The notes under the pieces: generated by a model | What the model was told of the DNA's origin: nothing | Database searches by the model: none | The model's input: only the letters and a program-made list of their open reading frames with translations | Shown: in pieces, positions 42,837 to 52,326 of the stretch | Layout of the letters: each line of letters begins with the position of its first letter | Position numbering within the stretch: position 1 is the first letter of the stretch | NCBI GenBank assembly: GCA_963666505.2 | Contig: CAXXXL010000001.1 | Coordinates: forward strand, 620,001 to 684,000 | From: JABGQS01 sp963666505 | Lineage (GTDB): Bacteria; Bacillota; Clostridia; Christensenellales; SZUA-584 | Direction: 5' to 3' | DNA: 64,000 bases | Made by a program: the position numbers and the translations under genes

Positions 42837-43967
42837 ATGCCAAAGAGGAATAAAGGAACTGGTAATATCTATTATCGCGAAGACCGAAAGGTTTATGAAG
42901 GCAGGATACAAGTCGGAAGAAAGTATAACGGTAAACCGATATTTAGATTTGTTACTAAAAAACGCAAAACGGATGTGCAAAAAGAATTAATTCAAATCAA
43001 AGCGCAGTTGGACAAAGGCATATATTTTGAACCTTCAAATACGCCGCTTCGAATTTGGATGTACGACTGGATGGAAGCATATATGCGAGACAGCATCAAG
43101 CAACAAACGTATGTAACCTACGAGTTGATGATTCGTACTAAAATTGTGCCGTTGATTGGTCATGTAAAGATTCAAAATCTTACTCCGCTGATGGTTCAGC
43201 AAGCATTCAATGAACTCGCTAAGCAGTATTCACCTGCAACGCTTCAAAAGGTCAAGAGTATACTGCGTATGGCACTACGCAAGGCATTGGACAATGAGCT
43301 TATTATTAAAGACCCTATGAGAGGGTTGAAGCTGCCAAAGCTACTAAAGCCTCAAATAGAAATAGTGCCTGAAAAAGATGTAAGCAAACTGATTAAAGCG
43401 GCGAAAGGACATAATGTCTACGAGGTGGTTGCAACGGGGCTAGGCACCGGAATGAGAATCGGTGAAATGCTTGCGCTTGATTGGGCCGATATTGATTTGA
43501 AAAGAGCAGAAGTAACTGTACACAAGACTCTCGTGCGATTAAAGGATGACAATAACAAGGAAATTTTGAAGGTGCAGTTTATTCCAAAGACCGAGTGTGG
43601 TTTGCGAACTGTTCCATTGAGCAGAGAGAATGTAGAACTACTGAAAAAGTTGAAAAGAAAGCGTCTCACAAAAGGGTTCTATGATAATGGTATTGTGTTT
43701 TGCTCAACAAAAGGAAAGCGCATGCATCCACGCAACTTCAACCGAGACCTCGAGAGCATTTGTAAGAAAGCCGGCATTAAACGGATTTCTGCAAACGTGA
43801 CACGTCATACCTTTGCGAGCACCGCAATAGCGCGTGGGGCAGAGTGCAAGACGGTTTCAGAAATATTAGGGCATAAGGATGTCACAACAACGCTTAACAA
43901 TTATGTACATCCGTCTAAAGAAAAAATGAAAGAAGTCGCAGAGATGGTAACTATTTCGTCTTTTTAA
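42837..43967 (+). CDS. int: tyrosine site-specific integrase
   Basis: A 376-aa Tn916-type integrase from ATG 42837 (AGGAAGTG upstream; the longer frame from 42777 overlaps xis). The N-terminal arm-binding domain is KRNKGTGNIYYREDRKVYEG, then the SAM-like core-binding domain (~60-160), then the catalytic domain with the first Arg in GLGTGMRIGEMLALDW, the RHTFAS box (VTRHTFASTAIARG), LGHKDVTTTLNNYVH with the second His/Trp-equivalent and the nucleophilic Tyr. It ends 147 bp from the 3' end of tRNA-Thr, the typical arrangement for integration into a tRNA gene. Confidence 0.95.
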   Translation: MPKRNKGTGNIYYREDRKVYEGRIQVGRKYNGKPIFRFVTKKRKTDVQKELIQIKAQLDKGIYFEPSNTPLRIWMYDWMEAYMRDSIKQQTYVTYELMIRTKIVPLIGHVKIQNLTPLMVQQAFNELAKQYSPATLQKVKSILRMALRKALDNELIIKDPMRGLKLPKLLKPQIEIVPEKDVSKLIKAAKGHNVYEVVATGLGTGMRIGEMLALDWADIDLKRAEVTVHKTLVRLKDDNNKEILKVQFIPKTECGLRTVPLSRENVELLKKLKRKRLTKGFYDNGIVFCSTKGKRMHPRNFNRDLESICKKAGIKRISANVTRHTFASTAIARGAECKTVSEILGHKDVTTTLNNYVHPSKEKMKEVAEMVTISSF

Positions 43968-44070
43968 ACCCGACTCTTCAACCGATAAACGGTACGATAT
44001 GAAGCAGAATTATATAAAACGATTTAACATTTTAGCCAGAAATGATAAATTAAAAGGGAAAACAAAAAAA

Positions 44071-44105
44071 GCTCGAAAAACCAGTATTTATCGTGTTTTT
44101 CGAGC
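44071..44105 (-). terminator. terminator of tRNA-Thr
   Basis: GCTCGAAAAA (44071-44080) pairs with TTTTTCGAGC (44096-44105). On the minus strand the stem is followed by TTTTTTT (rc of 44064-44070). It is 10 nt downstream of the tRNA 3' end. Confidence 0.8.
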
Positions 44106-44114
44106 AAATTACTG

Positions 44115-44190
44115 TGGAGCCACTAGTCAGATTCGAACTGACGACCTCATCCTTACCATGGATGTGCTCTACCTACTGAGCTATAGTGGC
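44115..44190 (-). tRNA. tRNA-Thr(GGT)
   Basis: The minus strand folds as a cloverleaf: acceptor GCCACTA/TAGTGGC, D-arm GCTC..GAGC, anticodon stem CATCC/GGATG with loop ATGGTAA (anticodon GGT), T-arm GTCAG TTCGAAT CTGAC, discriminator T and encoded CCA. 76 nt. The integrase gene lies off its 3' end, so this is the probable attachment site of the island. Confidence 0.95.
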
Positions 44191-44306
44191 TTATTTGGTT
44201 TTTGAACTGCGAATGATATTATAATGCATATACTATATGTTTTCAAGTGTTTTGTTTCCTTTGCTTAGATATACTTTTTTCAAAAATATTATAGAATGAT
44301 CATTGC

Positions 44307-45002
44307 TTAAACAATCCTGCTGAAATAACTCTCAATTCTGTTTTGAATTTTACAGTTCAACTTCTTGATAATGAAGGAAACCACCAAGAATATCAGAGTA
44401 AACACTATGATCATCAAAGCGAAAACAACCCATCCACCAACATACTCAACATCAAGGAACGGGTAAGGATATTGACCTGTTACCAACCCGTATATCAATG
44501 AGGCGATAAGATACATAACCGGCAGAATAAGAATCTTATAATCAATTTTCGTGTTTCTCATGTCGGTCAATACAAAATAATCCAGACCAGCAATAAAGGG
44601 CATAATATAATGGGTCAATATAGAATTTGTCATGGATATATAATGGATAGACGGGTTTATTGATTTTTCGCTAAGTTTTGCATATATGCTGTGAACAAAG
44701 CCGTTATTAAGAAAAATCATAAAAACGCTCCCAACAATCAGAATATAAGTAGTTAAAGCATGGGTTACTGTATTACTGCGCAGCTTTTGGAAAAAAGAAG
44801 TAATTACATAATAAACACCAACAAACATATTTATCAAAACAGTGAAGTAAAGTATTGCAGGTATATCACTGTTCCAAGAATGCAGTATTCTGTAAAAAAG
44901 ACTGGTAATAAGTATGATACCAAGAAATAAACGTACGATTCTGGTGACTTTAGGTGATACTAAATTATCAGAATTTATAGATGCTTGCTTATCCCTGCTC
45001 AT
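44307..45002 (-). CDS. Pr6Pr-type six-helix membrane protein
   Basis: A 231-aa protein with six predicted transmembrane helices. The helix-4/5 region has LTHYIMPFIAGLDYFVLTDM, then YKILILPVMYLIASLIYGLV and YPYPFLDVEYVGGW, the signature of the Pr6Pr (FAR-17a/AIG1-like) family found in bacteria and eukaryotes. Function in bacteria is unknown. It is transcribed toward the tRNA-Thr gene. The first gene on the chromosomal side of the island boundary. Confidence 0.85.
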   Translation of the reverse strand: MSRDKQASINSDNLVSPKVTRIVRLFLGIILITSLFYRILHSWNSDIPAILYFTVLINMFVGVYYVITSFFQKLRSNTVTHALTTYILIVGSVFMIFLNNGFVHSIYAKLSEKSINPSIHYISMTNSILTHYIMPFIAGLDYFVLTDMRNTKIDYKILILPVMYLIASLIYGLVTGQYPYPFLDVEYVGGWVVFALMIIVFTLIFLVVSFIIKKLNCKIQNRIESYFSRIV

Positions 45003-45229
45003 TTTTTAATCATTCTACTCCGTTTCTTTATATTCATCTGTAAAATTAATACAGGCTACAATGCTATAATGCATACATAATAACACAAGCTACCAAACAT
45101 TGCAAGGTACAACATATAAAACATATATGAGAATCTGAAAAGACCAGGAGTTTAGATAGATTATTGAGGACAAAGCGAGTTTCAAAAAGCATATAATATT
45201 GTTCAAGAGCAAAATTGGTATTTGTACAA

Positions 45230-45258
45230 TTGATATTATTACAGAAATATGATAGTAT
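45230..45258 (+). promoter_or_regulatory. promoter of lamin-tail/CotH gene 1
   Basis: TTGATA (45230-45235), 17-bp spacer, TAGTAT (45253-45258), about 50 nt before the start. The paralogue has a TTGATA-17-TAAAAT arrangement at 48870. Confidence 0.5.
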
Positions 45259-45312
45259 ACGACATTATATGTAAGATATTTTAGACTGCAATAACAAACT
45301 GAGGTGCATAGT

Positions 45313-48300
45313 TTGACAAACGATAAATATAAGCTTATTGATGTAGACAAAATAGAAGAGCAGCAGGAGGACAACAGTAAAAGAACAAGAATAATTTTAG
45401 CCGTTGTTCTTGCAGTGGTTGTAACGGCGTCGATTCTTGTTTATTTCCTTATTTTTGCGCCGACAGCGCAGGAGAAGGCTCAGATAGTTATTTCAGAGGT
45501 GGTAACAAGCAACAGCTTGTCATACGTAGACGATACGCTTGGAAGCCCGGACTGGATAGAGCTATATAACGCATCTAGTTTTGATGTATCGCTAAAAGAT
45601 TACGGTATCAGCGACGTTGCAGTACTGCCATTCAGATACGAGTTCGGCGATGTGACGATCAAAGCTGGAGAATATCTTGTGGTTTACGCAACACCGGACA
45701 GGGGCACCGATGATATCTGTATAGGTTTTGGGCTCTCAAAAGACGGAGAAAATATTTACATTACAAACCCAAGCGGCGAACCGATGCAGATGCTGTACGT
45801 TCCGGAGCTGCGGCAGGATATGTCGTGGGGCCTTACGGACTCAGGAGAATATAAATACATTGCCCAGCCGACGCCGGGCACACAGAACAGCGACATCACT
45901 TCAGATACAATAGACGGTTTCGAGTGGCTTACTGAGATGTCTAAGTTAGTTTTAAACGAGGTAATGCCCACAGAGAGCGAACTGCTGCCAGGGGCAGCTG
46001 CTCAGTACACATGGGTAGAGCTATATAACACCTCCAGCGAAGCGGTCAACCTTAATGATTTCTTCCTGTCAGACAATCCGGACAACGTCAAAAAATGGCG
46101 TTTCCCTGAAGCCCAGCTGGAAGCGAACGGATACATGGTCGTCTACATGTCTGGTGAGGAAAGTACGGACGGAGAACTGCACACAAACTTCTCACTCGGC
46201 AGCGACGAGCATACCGTGTATTTCTCGGACGGCAGCGTAGGTATAACGATGGATATCGGCTGGGATGAAGACCTAAGCGACGGATTCTCCATCGGCCTTG
46301 ATTCAAATGGCGACATGAAATATTTCAGCGTACCGACGCCGGGAGCTGCAAACACCGCAAATGCTCTCGACAGCTTCGGCTATAGGGAAATAGGCACTGG
46401 TCTTAAGGTAAACGAGATACTGCTTGACAATGCGTTCTCGATATTGGACGAGGACGGAGACAGGCCGGCATGGGTAGAGCTTTATAATGACTCGATAAAA
46501 ACAATACAACTAGAAGACTATTTCCTAAGCGATACCGACAGTAACTATTATAAGTGGCGCTTCCCGGATATAGAGCTTGAATCCGGTCAATACATAGTTG
46601 TATTCCTGTCTGGCAAAGACAAGACGGATACAGGACTGCATACCAACTTTAAAATTGGCGAAGATGAATCAACGCTGTATATAACAAATCGTACCGATGC
46701 AGAACAAACAGCTTTTTCACTGGATTTCATCATTAAAGAAAACATATCCTACGGACGTGCAGGCGAAGACGAGTGGAAGTATTTCGGCAAACCAACGCCG
46801 GGAGCTGAAAACAGCACCAGCAGTTTTGACGAGATAGCCAGCGCCCGTTTTTTTGATACAAACGGAGTATACATAAACGAGGTTTCCACAGTGGGGAAGC
46901 CCAAATCCGGAGACCTTGACTGGATTGAGATAAGGAACGGCAGCGGCGGCAGTGTTAACCTCGGGGGGTATTATCTCTCCGACAGCTTTAACGAACCGCT
47001 CAAGTGGCAAATACCCGAGATGACGGTCAGTTCCGGTGGATATCTGGTAATCTACGCCTCATCAACACCCTCGGAACAGTCGAGTAAGACAGCGCCTTTT
47101 AGCATTTCAGCGTCGGGGGAGACGCTGCTGTTATCGAATTCAAGCGGCGTGCTGATAGACTGCTTCGATACAGGAGTGCTGCAAACAGGAAACAGTGTTG
47201 GAAGACTTAGCGGTGATGAGATGGGCAGCCGTGTTTTTTTTACTTCAAGCACAAAAGGCAAAGCTAACGCAGATGTATATTATAATGCTTATACAGCCCA
47301 GCCAGAGTTTTCACAGCCCGGCGGATACACGGAAAAGAACACAGTTGTCGAGCTTTCGTGCCAAGACCCCGATGCTACGATATATTACACTACCAATGGT
47401 GACAAGCCTACAACATCTTCAAAACTCTACCAGGACGGTATTAAGATAACAAGTTCAACGCCTTTACGGGCGATAGCCGTTGCTCCCGATAAGCTTCCCA
47501 GCCTTATACAGACAAACAGCTACCTTGTCGAAAAGCGACATGATATTTCAGTGCTTTGTATATCCGGAGACCAGGACGATATAAACTATGCTTATCGTGT
47601 AAGCGAGATTTTTGTAAAAAGGGAAGGCGAAGCACACTTCGAATACTATGAAGAGGACGGCAAGGAAGGTGTGGAGTTTCCCGGAGCGATAAGGGTCGCT
47701 GGTGCAGGGACCCGCTCATATCCGCAAAAATCTCTGAATATATATCTGCGTGGCGGCTATGGACAAAGCAGTGTGACATATCCTTTCTTCGACAACTACG
47801 GCATTACAGAGTTCAAATCACTTTCAATAAGAAACTCAGGACAGGATGTTGGTTCAACATGTCTGCGTACGGCTTTTGCTGAAATGGCTGTGAACGGTAT
47901 GAGGCTTGATAATCCGCAGCAAAAACCTGTAGCGGTCTACATCAACGGCGAATACTGGGGGCTGTATTGGCTTTGCGAGAATCAAAACGAAGATTTTTAC
48001 GCTGCACGACACAACCTCGACAGAGACAACGTAGAGATGATAAAGCGAAACTCATATGCGCTGTCCGGAACAAAGTATGAGATACTTGATGTGCGCTCTT
48101 ATGCAAGAAGACATAACCTCGCAAATGAAGATTATTATCAGGAGTTTATAAAGCGGGTAGACGAAGAAGAGATAATGGACTATATAGCCGCACAGACATT
48201 TTTTGGAAACGGTGATATGTTCAACCAGAAATACTGGAGAGAAGTAAATTACGAGGTCGAGTGGCGGCTGATATTCTATGATCTTGACGGAGCGCTTTAC

Positions 48301-48699
48301 AGCAAAACGGCAAACCATCTTTACAGCTATTTTAGAAGTGCAGGTGTACCTTCGGCGAACGGCTCGCTTACGAATATGGATATTCAATGCGCACTGCTGC
48401 AAAACGACGGATGGAAAGAGCAGTTCATAGAGAGGTATGCATATCTGCTGAATACTACTCTTTCTCAGGATTCGGTACTGACGCTGTTCGACAGCATGGT
48501 TGATATGATAGACTCTGAAATACCAAGGCAAGTTGATAGATTTCCATACCCGCGCTCATATTCAAGCTGGCAGAGCGCTGTTAAAAGCGCAAGATCGATA
48601 CTTGCAGCAAGGACGGATGCAAGCAAGAGAAACCTTCAGAATTTCTTCCATCTGTCTGATGAAAGGATGAGCGAGCTTTTCCCGGATGGCGGGTATTAA
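45313..48699 (+). CDS. membrane-anchored lamin-tail/CotH-kinase protein 1
   Basis: A protein of ~1128 aa. TTG 45313 has GAGGTG 6 nt upstream; the GTG at 45304 lies inside that site. Cytosolic N-terminus, one TM helix (~residues 28-48), then four lamin-tail (LTD) domains (~60-195, 215-350, 370-500, 520-650; repeated pattern WIELYN...LSD...W.FP.....Y.VV), a chitobiase/hexosaminidase C-terminal-like domain (CQDPDATIYYTTNGDKP, ~670-745), and a CotH kinase domain (~750-1110; TRSYPQKSLNIYLRG, SLSIRNSGQD, VYINGEYWGLYWLCENQNED, IFYDLDGAL). CotH-type proteins phosphorylate secreted proteins in Bacillus spores and elsewhere. Here the active site would be extracellular. Paralogue lies directly downstream. 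Confidence 0.9.
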   Translation: MTNDKYKLIDVDKIEEQQEDNSKRTRIILAVVLAVVVTASILVYFLIFAPTAQEKAQIVISEVVTSNSLSYVDDTLGSPDWIELYNASSFDVSLKDYGISDVAVLPFRYEFGDVTIKAGEYLVVYATPDRGTDDICIGFGLSKDGENIYITNPSGEPMQMLYVPELRQDMSWGLTDSGEYKYIAQPTPGTQNSDITSDTIDGFEWLTEMSKLVLNEVMPTESELLPGAAAQYTWVELYNTSSEAVNLNDFFLSDNPDNVKKWRFPEAQLEANGYMVVYMSGEESTDGELHTNFSLGSDEHTVYFSDGSVGITMDIGWDEDLSDGFSIGLDSNGDMKYFSVPTPGAANTANALDSFGYREIGTGLKVNEILLDNAFSILDEDGDRPAWVELYNDSIKTIQLEDYFLSDTDSNYYKWRFPDIELESGQYIVVFLSGKDKTDTGLHTNFKIGEDESTLYITNRTDAEQTAFSLDFIIKENISYGRAGEDEWKYFGKPTPGAENSTSSFDEIASARFFDTNGVYINEVSTVGKPKSGDLDWIEIRNGSGGSVNLGGYYLSDSFNEPLKWQIPEMTVSSGGYLVIYASSTPSEQSSKTAPFSISASGETLLLSNSSGVLIDCFDTGVLQTGNSVGRLSGDEMGSRVFFTSSTKGKANADVYYNAYTAQPEFSQPGGYTEKNTVVELSCQDPDATIYYTTNGDKPTTSSKLYQDGIKITSSTPLRAIAVAPDKLPSLIQTNSYLVEKRHDISVLCISGDQDDINYAYRVSEIFVKREGEAHFEYYEEDGKEGVEFPGAIRVAGAGTRSYPQKSLNIYLRGGYGQSSVTYPFFDNYGITEFKSLSIRNSGQDVGSTCLRTAFAEMAVNGMRLDNPQQKPVAVYINGEYWGLYWLCENQNEDFYAARHNLDRDNVEMIKRNSYALSGTKYEILDVRSYARRHNLANEDYYQEFIKRVDEEEIMDYIAAQTFFGNGDMFNQKYWREVNYEVEWRLIFYDLDGALYSKTANHLYSYFRSAGVPSANGSLTNMDIQCALLQNDGWKEQFIERYAYLLNTTLSQDSVLTLFDSMVDMIDSEIPRQVDRFPYPRSYSSWQSAVKSARSILAARTDASKRNLQNFFHLSDERMSELFPDGGY

Positions 48700-48736
48700 G
48701 AGATAGGGTAGTTACTTCAACAATAATAATTAGATG

Positions 48737-48764
48737 AAGAACCGCATATGCGGTTCTTTTTTTT
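48737..48764 (+). terminator. terminator between the CotH paralogues
   Basis: Perfect 22-bp palindrome AAGAACCGCATATGCGGTTC plus TT, followed by a run of T to 48764. Strong rho-independent terminator 38 bp after the stop, so the two paralogues are separate transcription units. Confidence 0.85.
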
Positions 48765-48869
48765 GCGAACTCGGTTATTTTTCATAAAACAAATTGATCT
48801 TGATGATACATTGCTTCGCTGTCATATAACAATTTTTAACATTAATAACTGCAGATGCATGTTAATAAA

Positions 48870-48898
48870 TTGATAAAATGAATTAATAATGTTAAAAT
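48870..48898 (+). promoter_or_regulatory. promoter of lamin-tail/CotH gene 2
   Basis: TTGATA (48870-48875), 17-bp spacer, TAAAAT (48893-48898). About 57 nt before the start codon. Confidence 0.5.
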
Positions 48899-48954
48899 AG
48901 CGTTAAATAACTATTAAGGGAATAAAAGTTAATTAATCTTACAGCAATGGTGAT

Positions 48955-51900
48955 ATGATTTTGACAGAAGAATTAAACGAATCAGTTTATATTGAAAACA
49001 AAAGGACAACACATTATAACAAACGTAATAAGATAGTTCTGTGTCTTGCTTTACTCGCAATAGTATTACTTATAATCACATTGTATTCTATGGTTCATGC
49101 AAGAGCATCGGCTGAACCGGCAGGTGTTATTATTAATGAGGTCATGTCATCCAATACTTTTTCATATATAGACGATAACCTAGGCAGTCCTGACTGGATC
49201 GAGCTGTATAATACTTCAAACTTTGATATATCTCTTAAAGGATATGGAATAAGCGATGATACTTCAGTTCCATATAAATACACGTTTGATGATGTATCAA
49301 TAGAGGCGGGAGAGTATCTGGTATTATACGCTATGCCAGAGGCAGACTCTGAAAAGATATGTCTCGGTTTTTCTTTATCAAAAGAAGGTGAATCCATAGC
49401 GCTTTCAGACCCAAACGGCAGTGTAGTACAGATACTTGATGTCCCGGAGTTAAATGAGGATATCGCATGGGGCAGAACGCAGGACAAAGGATATAAATAT
49501 TTAGAGAACCCGACAATAGGATACGCAAACAGTGATTTTGTTTTAGACTCGTTATTAGAGTCAAGAGAGGAACATGATTTGTCTGTATTGCGGATAAATG
49601 AAATAATGCCAAAAACATCATCAGTTTTAAATGGCAAACAGCAGGAGTGCGGCTGGGTCGAAGTATGCAACACCGGAAGCGAAGATAAAGACCTTTCCGA
49701 TTTTTTTCTTTCCGACGAAAAATATAATTTGAATAAATGGCGCTTTCCCCAAAAGAATATTTCGCCAAACGAATGTATTTTAGTGTATTTATCCGGCAGA
49801 GACAGTAAAGGACAGGAGCTCCACACAAGTTTTAGGATCAGCGAATCTGAAACATCTATATATTTAACAGACGGGAAAACCGGCGCTACCAGCGAAACGA
49901 GCTGGAGCAGTGATATTCCGACGGATATATCTATCGGTCTTGATGGAAATGGCGATATTAAGTATTATGGTCTGCCTACGCCGGGCGCACAGAATAATAC
50001 AAAAGCGTTTGGCAGCTCTGAGAAAACGCAAATGTACGATTTTATTGTAAACGAGATATTGCTCGAAAATGAGTACACTATTATGGATGAGGACAGCGAA
50101 AGACCGGCGTGGGTCGAGTTCTATAACACCTCAGGGCAGACATTGATGCTTGGACAGCACTACTTAAGTGATGACGAAGAGAACCCATATAAATGGCGTT
50201 TTCCCGAAGTTGCAGTCAAACCGGGCGAGTATAAACTAGTTTACCTGTCCGGCAAGAATAAAACAGGCAGCGAGCTGCATACTGGGTTCAAAATCGGCAG
50301 TGGTGAGAATGTACTGGTTATTACCGACAAAGAAAATATGCAGCAAACCTTGTTTAAACTTAATATGGACATAAGAGAAGATGTATCGTTCGGAATTGCA
50401 GATACAGGCGAATGGACATATTTTGGCAGCCCAACGCCCGGCGCAGAAAATACAACAGCCAGCTTTGCTCGATCAACAGACGCATTCAGGTTTGACTTGA
50501 ACGGCTTGTCAATTAATGAGGTGCTCGCAGCCGGAAGCGGCCGAGACTGGATAGAAATTGCAAACGGTGAAGACAGCGAAATAAAGCTCCAAGGATATTA
50601 TCTAAGCGACAGCCAAGACGAGCCATATAAGTGGCAGGTTCCGGACGTAACTGTACCTGCTCATGGTTTTGCAGTCATATATGCTTCGTCCGATGTTTTA
50701 GAACAGGATGAGTTTACTGCGCCCTTTGGCATTTCGGCTTCCGGTGAGATGCTGCTGCTCTCATCGCCAAGTGGTACGCTTATCGATAGTTTTGAAACAG
50801 GTGTGGTTTGCCCGGGGAAAAGTGTGGGGCGACTGTGCGGGGACGAGACCGGCTGCAGAGTCTTTTTTACATCCAGTACAAAGGGCAAAGCGAACGAAGG
50901 TGATTCATTCAGTGCATATACTTCACAGCCAGTTTTCTCAGAATCAGCGGGATACCTTGAAGAAGATACTTCAGTGCAGATATCCTGCAGAGATGAGAAG
51001 GCGATTATTTATTATACAACCAACGGAGACACGCCGGATGCTTCGTCTAGGGTGTATACAGAGCAGATTACAATAAGTAAATCAACACCGCTCAGAGCGG
51101 TTGCGATATCACCCGGCTGCCTTCCAAGCCCGGTTGTAACGGCTAATTATCTTGTTGAAGATATGCACGATATCGATGTTATCTGTATCACCGGAGACAG
51201 AGATGATATTAACTATACCTATTCTTCATCAAGAAGGAACAGGGAAGTCGGTGCATACATAGAATATTTCGAACAGGACGGAAAGATGGGTACGGCTTTT
51301 CCGGCTGGGATAAGAGTTTCCGGGCTTATAAGCCGCAGCTATCCCCAAAAGTCACTCAAGATATATCTGCGTGGAAAGTACGGACAGAGCAGCGTAGTAT
51401 ATCCGTTTTTTGACGGGTATCCGGTTGTGGATTATCAGTCGTTGACAATAAGGAACTCCGGGCAGGATCTGTATTATACACACATGAAAACTGCGTTCTT
51501 TGAAATGGCGGTAGAGGGGCTGAATATTGATAATACACAACAGAAGCCTTTAGCGGTGTATATCAACGGCAGGTATTGGGGTATGTACTGGCTGTGCGAA
51601 AATCAAAACGAAGATCATTTTGCATCTGTTTATGATTTTGACCGCAACGATATCGAAGTGATCCGCAGGAACAATACGGTCGTAGCAGGCAGCAGCAAAG
51701 AGTTTCTTGCAGTGCGCAAGTTTGCCAGGTCTCATAATATGTCAAACGAAGAAAACTATAATGAGTTTACTGCCATGGTAGATGAACAGGCTTTCATGGA
51801 CTATATAACGGTGCAGACGTATTTATGCAATTGGGATATGTATAACCAGAAGTATTGGCGCACAGTAGATTACGAGCACGAGTGGCGCCCGATGCTTTTT

Positions 51901-52326
51901 GACTTAGATTATGCATTCAGGTTTTCGGGGAGGTGCTATCTTAGCTCATACTTCAGCAGATATGGCGTAACATGGACGGGCGGAGATCAATCAAAGACTA
52001 ATATGGATATACCGTATGCTCTTTTAAAAAACGAAGGCTGGAAACAAGAGTTTATAGAAAGATATGCATATATACTTAAAACGAACCTTGCATCCGAGAC
52101 TATAGCCCCGCTTTTTGACAGTACTGTAGCCGAAATTGAGAATGAGATGGCAAGGCATATAAAACGGTGGCGTGCGCCAAGGTCTTATAGCAGCTGGGAA
52201 AAAGAAGTCAAGAAGCTAAGGAAAACATTAACGACGAGGACAGAACAGTGTATGAAAAGCTTCCAGAAATATTTTGACCTGTCGGATGAGCGCATGGCAG
52301 AACTTTTCCCTGACGGTGGATATTAA
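48955..52326 (+). CDS. membrane-anchored lamin-tail/CotH-kinase protein 2
   Basis: A 1123-aa paralogue with the same order as the gene before it: TM helix (~25-47), four LTD domains, CHB_HEX_C-like domain (CRDEKAIIYYTTNGDTPDAS), CotH kinase (SRSYPQKSLKIYLRGKYGQS, SLTIRNSGQDLYYTHMKTAF, VYINGRYWGMYWLCENQNED, MLFDLDYAF). Both end SDERMxELFPDGGY. The kinase metal-binding Asp pair is kept (FDLDYA), so it may be active. ATG 48955 has GGTGAT upstream; TTG 48961 aligns with the start chosen for paralogue 1. The 3' end overlaps the convergent fumarase beta gene by 4 bp. Confidence 0.9.
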   Translation: MILTEELNESVYIENKRTTHYNKRNKIVLCLALLAIVLLIITLYSMVHARASAEPAGVIINEVMSSNTFSYIDDNLGSPDWIELYNTSNFDISLKGYGISDDTSVPYKYTFDDVSIEAGEYLVLYAMPEADSEKICLGFSLSKEGESIALSDPNGSVVQILDVPELNEDIAWGRTQDKGYKYLENPTIGYANSDFVLDSLLESREEHDLSVLRINEIMPKTSSVLNGKQQECGWVEVCNTGSEDKDLSDFFLSDEKYNLNKWRFPQKNISPNECILVYLSGRDSKGQELHTSFRISESETSIYLTDGKTGATSETSWSSDIPTDISIGLDGNGDIKYYGLPTPGAQNNTKAFGSSEKTQMYDFIVNEILLENEYTIMDEDSERPAWVEFYNTSGQTLMLGQHYLSDDEENPYKWRFPEVAVKPGEYKLVYLSGKNKTGSELHTGFKIGSGENVLVITDKENMQQTLFKLNMDIREDVSFGIADTGEWTYFGSPTPGAENTTASFARSTDAFRFDLNGLSINEVLAAGSGRDWIEIANGEDSEIKLQGYYLSDSQDEPYKWQVPDVTVPAHGFAVIYASSDVLEQDEFTAPFGISASGEMLLLSSPSGTLIDSFETGVVCPGKSVGRLCGDETGCRVFFTSSTKGKANEGDSFSAYTSQPVFSESAGYLEEDTSVQISCRDEKAIIYYTTNGDTPDASSRVYTEQITISKSTPLRAVAISPGCLPSPVVTANYLVEDMHDIDVICITGDRDDINYTYSSSRRNREVGAYIEYFEQDGKMGTAFPAGIRVSGLISRSYPQKSLKIYLRGKYGQSSVVYPFFDGYPVVDYQSLTIRNSGQDLYYTHMKTAFFEMAVEGLNIDNTQQKPLAVYINGRYWGMYWLCENQNEDHFASVYDFDRNDIEVIRRNNTVVAGSSKEFLAVRKFARSHNMSNEENYNEFTAMVDEQAFMDYITVQTYLCNWDMYNQKYWRTVDYEHEWRPMLFDLDYAFRFSGRCYLSSYFSRYGVTWTGGDQSKTNMDIPYALLKNEGWKQEFIERYAYILKTNLASETIAPLFDSTVAEIENEMARHIKRWRAPRSYSSWEKEVKKLRKTLTTRTEQCMKSFQKYFDLSDERMAELFPDGGY

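Noticed and set aside
49095..49828. Two long minus-strand frames inside lamin-tail/CotH gene 2
   Set aside because: Shadow frames of a well-supported coding gene; no ribosome binding sites or family motifs.
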